From: Candidatus Methylumidiphilus alinenensis
GTDB lineage: Bacteria > Pseudomonadota > Gammaproteobacteria > Methylococcales > Methylococcaceae
Direction of reading: 5' to 3'
NCBI GenBank assembly: GCA_003242955.1
Contig: QJPH01000228.1
Location: forward strand, 1-44,820
DNA length: 44,820 bases
Of this stretch, positions 42,081-44,820 are shown in pieces (the first letter of the stretch is position 1; each line of letters starts with the position of its first letter). Below the pieces are notes generated by a model. That model worked only from the letters and a program-made list of their open reading frames with translations, was not told the DNA's origin and made no database searches. The position numbers and the translations under genes were made by a program.

Positions 42081-42230
42081 GTAGGGGCGGGTTCCAAACC
42101 CGCCCGGCAACATACAACGCAATAAGGGCGGGATTGGAACCCGCCCAACAACATACAACGCAAGAAGGGCGGGGTTGGACCGCCCAACGATATACAACGC
42201 AAGAAGGGCGGGTTTGGAACCCGCCCCTAC
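42081..42230. repeat. Tandem array of four family A hairpins, ~42-bp period
   Basis: Four GC-rich hairpins (starting at 42081, 42125, 42167 and 42206) are separated by the linker CAACATACAACGCAAGAA. The first hairpin is inverted relative to the last, and both ends read GTAGGGGCGGG (inverse at the right), so the entire array is also a palindrome. It lies between pgpA and the lipoprotein gene, covering the whole gap. Confidence 0.88.
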
Positions 42231-42254
42231 GAAAATTAACGACTGAAATACCCG

Positions 42255-42980
42255 ATGAACCGTCTGACGCGCTTTCTAATACTGACAATACTGCTAACTA
42301 GCCTTAGTGCTTGTGTATGGCTGCGCTTATTGGAACTTAAGAACCAACTGGCGAAATTTGATGAAAACTTCACCACTGAAGCCAGCGACCACTTTACCTT
42401 GGTGTTCAAGAATCCTGTGTTGCTCAATGATGATTTTGTCACGCTGGCCAAATTGCAGCCGACCAGCAAGGAGCAGACAAGAACCGGCAGCCGCTGGATT
42501 CAAGCCTTCCATAAAATCGACGCAAAAGGCCACCCACAACCAGGGGTGGATTTTTTCTTTACTTTAGATTTCGACCATGACGACTATCTGACCCGTTGGG
42601 ATTTTTCCCCCGTTTTCATGACCATGGTACCGGCGAAATTTTTCGAGGACTCGATTCGCTCCTTGGCTAAGGGAAGAGTGGATGAAGCTAGCCGAAAGTA
42701 CAAGATTGACCCAAAAGATAGGGCTAAAATCACCGTCCCTCCCCCAAGCTTGCGACAAATCAAAGAAGTGATGGGGGAGCCTCTGGAAAAATCCAAAGAA
42801 GACGGGAAAATCGTTTACATTTACCGATTCCAGGTCGATTCTCCGTGGATAGACCCAGATTATCAAGACCGCCGATTTACCGATGTCAGGCTGTACTTCG
42901 ACCCGAAAACGGATGAACTGACCCGGATGGGGGGGCGCTTTATTGGGCTTAAAATCAATATCAGTCTGGCGAAGGGGTAA
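42255..42980 (+). CDS. Putative lipoprotein of unknown function
   Basis: 241 residues. N-terminal lipoprotein signal MNRLTRFLILTILLTSLSAC with Cys20 as the lipidation site. The soluble part has FTLVFKNPVLLNDDFVTLAK, DPKDRAKITVPPPSLRQIKE (a SmpA-like turn, EVMGEPLEKSKEDGK), and ends with a beta-rich DVRLYFDPKTDELTRMGGRF. I know no function. The gene starts right after the hairpin array. Confidence 0.75.
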   Translation: MNRLTRFLILTILLTSLSACVWLRLLELKNQLAKFDENFTTEASDHFTLVFKNPVLLNDDFVTLAKLQPTSKEQTRTGSRWIQAFHKIDAKGHPQPGVDFFFTLDFDHDDYLTRWDFSPVFMTMVPAKFFEDSIRSLAKGRVDEASRKYKIDPKDRAKITVPPPSLRQIKEVMGEPLEKSKEDGKIVYIYRFQVDSPWIDPDYQDRRFTDVRLYFDPKTDELTRMGGRFIGLKINISLAKG

Positions 42981-43147
42981 TTGAAACCAAGGCAAACTCA
43001 CCTCCATCCCGTATCGCCACTAAAACGACCATCGAAACGGTTGGCGGCAAATAGTTGCCGAACTCAGGCCGACTCGGCCTCACCATCGAATACCTGATTT
43101 GTAAGATGCTTCAGCTATTCCGTTTTGAGCTTTGCTGAAACAACTTG

Positions 43148-43395
43148 CTAATCAGGTGGAAATAAGGGCTTGAATGCCAAAGCGGCCTGTTCCGGGTCGC
43201 CTGTGCCAAACACCCCGCCGATTACTGCCAACAAATCCGCTCCGAACTCAATAAGCAAGCTTCCGTTTTCCGGTGTTGATGCCGCCGATGGCGACAATCG
43301 GCAGGCATAGAAGCCGCACCGATGATGGATTCCTCGCGTTCGCTTTGCTTCCGCGATTGATCCATCGTCCTTGCCGAGATGAACCCCGCCCGTCA
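43148..43395 (-). pseudogene. thiE: Remnant of thiamine-phosphate synthase (thiE)
   Basis: Pieces of ThiE lie in two frames: GGVHLGKDDGSIAEAKRTRG, then PIVAIGGINT (in the other frame), then NGSLLIEFGADLLAVIGGVF and GTGDPEQAALAF. The middle of the protein (~60 residues) and its N-terminus are gone, and an extra G near 43274 breaks the frame. Not functional. 42981-43147 shows no gene. Confidence 0.8.
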
Positions 43396-43422
43396 AATTT
43401 TACTCGTTGTTCTGCTTCGCAA

Positions 43423-43884
43423 CTATTGTACCCGGCCATCTTTTCGGGAAACCAATTTTGTAAGCGTGTCGGGAACAAGGCGTTCGGCGAACCCGGCGAG
43501 AAATGACCATATGACGAGTTTTGCATAATCCGCGCTCGAAAGTGGCGCCGCATGACCAATCATATCTAACAACATCACCCCTCCAGTGCCATTGCTGACC
43601 GTGCCGAATTTTGGAAACAGGTCGCCACTTACCAGATCTGCGATAAACATCATGAATAGTAGGAAGGCAAATAAAGAACCCTTGATGGCTGGAAGAAATA
43701 CCACGCTCCAGCTATGTTCCAAGCGTGATGCCATGCCGATGGGGTCGCCGTCATTATAGGTTAGGTTAAGATAGCGTTCCTGGAGGCTAATCAGGCCACC
43801 TATGCCGCCGAGAAAAATGGCAGTCGGCACAGACAGGGAATGTCCTTGTATAGCTCCATCAAACAAAAGTACAACACTTGACAA
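43423..43884 (-). CDS. Membrane protein, C-terminal part of a frameshifted gene
   Basis: This frame is open further upstream to about 44030, reading TIGGYRIFDGQHLPWTFYKF and then a membrane helix (IVFLIILGITLILSSVVLLF). Two more helices follow (SVPTAIFLGGIGGLISL, and IKGSLFAFLLFMMFIADLV), then the end WSFLAGFAERLVPDTLTKLV. It belongs with the next entry as one gene of about 330 or more residues. I do not recognise the family; a similar end occurs in uncharacterised bacterial membrane proteins. Confidence 0.6.
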   Translation of the reverse strand: MSSVVLLFDGAIQGHSLSVPTAIFLGGIGGLISLQERYLNLTYNDGDPIGMASRLEHSWSVVFLPAIKGSLFAFLLFMMFIADLVSGDLFPKFGTVSNGTGGVMLLDMIGHAAPLSSADYAKLVIWSFLAGFAERLVPDTLTKLVSRKDGRVQ

Positions 43885-43907
43885 AATTAACGTTATTCCT
43901 AAAATTA

Positions 43908-44417
43908 TCAGAAAAACGATTTTTGAGACAATCCTATTATTAGTTTTTTTATCAAGAAATTTATAGAATGTCCAAGGTAAATGCTGTCCATCAAATATTC
44001 GATATCCGCCAATAGTACTGGAGTTTTCTCACAGAGATCGCCTTCTTCAATATTGGGTGGCTTTGAGGCGAGATAAGCCTGATATGCCGCTTCGCCGACA
44101 ATACTCCGAAACTGCTGTCGCGAACTTCTTGCCTTGTTTGGCAAGGATTCCATCGGTAATAGTTTCAGTATGTGTATATCCAACAAATATAGGTTGTTCC
44201 AAGAGATAATGTTTTCGGATCGTTTCCGCAGTGCATCATCAAGAACAGATTGAGCTTTTGGCGTGGATTTATCTGTGAGTAATTCTTGAAATACAGCGCA
44301 TAAATGATCGAAATATAGCAGGGCATAATCGGGCAATGGCGAATTGCACGGATTTTTTTTGGCTCTTTGGGATTTCGCATGGTTGGTAAGCAATTGTAGT
44401 TTAAGCAAATTTGTCAC
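43908..44417 (-). CDS. N-terminal part of the same frameshifted membrane protein
   Basis: Soluble helical part. Given from GTG 44417, but the frame stays open to about 44520 and reads sensibly there (ISYWKVFIQSTPFFGALSSF) without any ATG, GTG or TTG, so the true start is lost or non-standard. Real similarity ends near EEGDLCEK; the following ~40 residues in this frame are probably artefacts because the other frame carries on. A one-base loss in GAGAAAAC (around 44022-44036) would explain it. Confidence 0.55.
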   Translation of the reverse strand: MTNLLKLQLLTNHAKSQRAKKNPCNSPLPDYALLYFDHLCAVFQELLTDKSTPKAQSVLDDALRKRSENIISWNNLYLLDIHILKLLPMESLPNKARSSRQQFRSIVGEAAYQAYLASKPPNIEEGDLCEKTPVLLADIEYLMDSIYLGHSINFLIKKLIIGLSQKSFF

Positions 44418-44554
44418 ATTCAGTTGGAATGAAGATAAAGCACCGAAAAAGGGGGTGGATTGGATAAATACCTTCCAATAGGAAATAAAACGAATTATAT
44501 AATTATTTATACATATGATTTATAAGAATATTTACAAAATCAATGATTATCATA

Positions 44555-44672
44555 CAGCATTTTCAACATCAAAGAGTCACTTGGTAGTGGGTATGATAGC
44601 ACAGGTTATTCGGTTGACCTGAAGGTTTAACGGAATGTCTGTTTTAGGTATATTTTTAAGATGAAAATGCTG
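44555..44672. mobile_element. MITE-like element, family E, copy 5
   Basis: 118 bp with ends CAGCATTTTCAACATC and GATGAAAATGCTG, flanked on both sides by TA. It lies upstream of the frameshifted membrane gene, which lacks a start codon. 44673-44820 shows only the start of a GTAGGGCG-type repeat at the window edge. Confidence 0.88.
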
Positions 44673-44820
44673 TATATCAAGATTTCTCTATGCTTCACAT
44701 ACCTTTTGCAGAAATGTATGCCAACCAATCATTTAAACGCGTATAATAATGCACCTATGGGCTTCCCTCAACGCGGTAGGGCGCAACAGGCGTGTTCCGT
44801 CGTTTTGACAACGTCTTTTG

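Noticed and set aside
42081-42230. Possible CRISPR array
   Set aside because: The regular spacing comes from near-identical spacers and palindromic units; there are no unique spacers and no cas genes.
42013-42288. Repetitive frames over the hairpin array
   Set aside because: The translations simply repeat the 42-bp unit in both strands; no start signal or protein family.
1-44820. tRNA or rRNA genes
   Set aside because: I found no cloverleaf or rRNA-like segment by eye; a tRNAscan run would be needed to exclude one with certainty.

Overview
The window looks like part of a gammaproteobacterial chromosome of roughly even GC content. The best evidence is gene order: kdsD-kdsC-lptC-lptA-lptB-rpoN-hpf-rapZ, dnaB-alr, and ribH-nusB-thiL-pgpA are all typical gammaproteobacterial clusters. 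A methanotroph-like lineage (Methylococcales) is possible, but nothing here proves it. The DNA is unusually rich in short palindromic and MITE-like repeats, and about half a dozen genes are truncated or frameshifted.

Layout. (1) 1-2360: end of an ice-binding-like (DUF3494) surface protein, small exported or membrane proteins, a SelW-like CxxC protein and repeats. (2) 2362-8943: a core block for Kdo synthesis, LPS transport, sigma-54, ribosome hibernation and RapZ. It is interrupted by repeats after lptA and lptB and closed by a rho-independent terminator. (3) 9014-17683: small coiled-coil and lipoprotein genes, a putative PD-(D/E)XK protein, an orphan substrate-binding protein, a giant MASE1-CHASE-PAS hybrid histidine kinase broken by a frameshift, and a GGCT-like/AlbA_2 gene pair. 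(4) 17690-21617, minus strand: alr and dnaB, the latter carrying a 420-residue intein with a homing-endonuclease domain. (5) 22047-25104: small membrane protein, RDD protein, EF-G-like GTPase. (6) 25105-37850: an accessory zone. An oligopeptide-type ABC transporter (binding protein, then two permeases) is split by a 4.3-kb cassette. The cassette holds a RusA-like nuclease, a restriction-fold/HEPN fusion, a Uma2 nuclease, an AAA ATPase with a Toprim partner, and a broken antitoxin-toxin pair. Beyond the permeases come a frameshifted TIR-domain gene, HigBA, and MntA with a truncated HepT. (7) 37850-42980: DUF1015, GtrA, ribH-nusB-thiL-pgpA and a lipoprotein. (8) 43000-44820: a decayed thiE remnant and a frameshifted membrane protein on the minus strand.

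How it fits together. The core blocks are ordinary housekeeping operons. The accessory zone reads as a small defence and toxin-antitoxin island under decay: toxins or effectors (PIN, HepT, TIR) are the broken partners while the antitoxins are intact. Two mobile repeat families can be defined from the sequence alone. One is a ~131-bp element with 9-bp target duplications. The other is a ~118-bp element that repeatedly sits 3-4 bp from stop or start codons. The best candidates for something undescribed are the RusA plus REase-HEPN pair and the split ATPase/Toprim pair. Several single-base frameshifts could instead be assembly errors, and this should be settled first.
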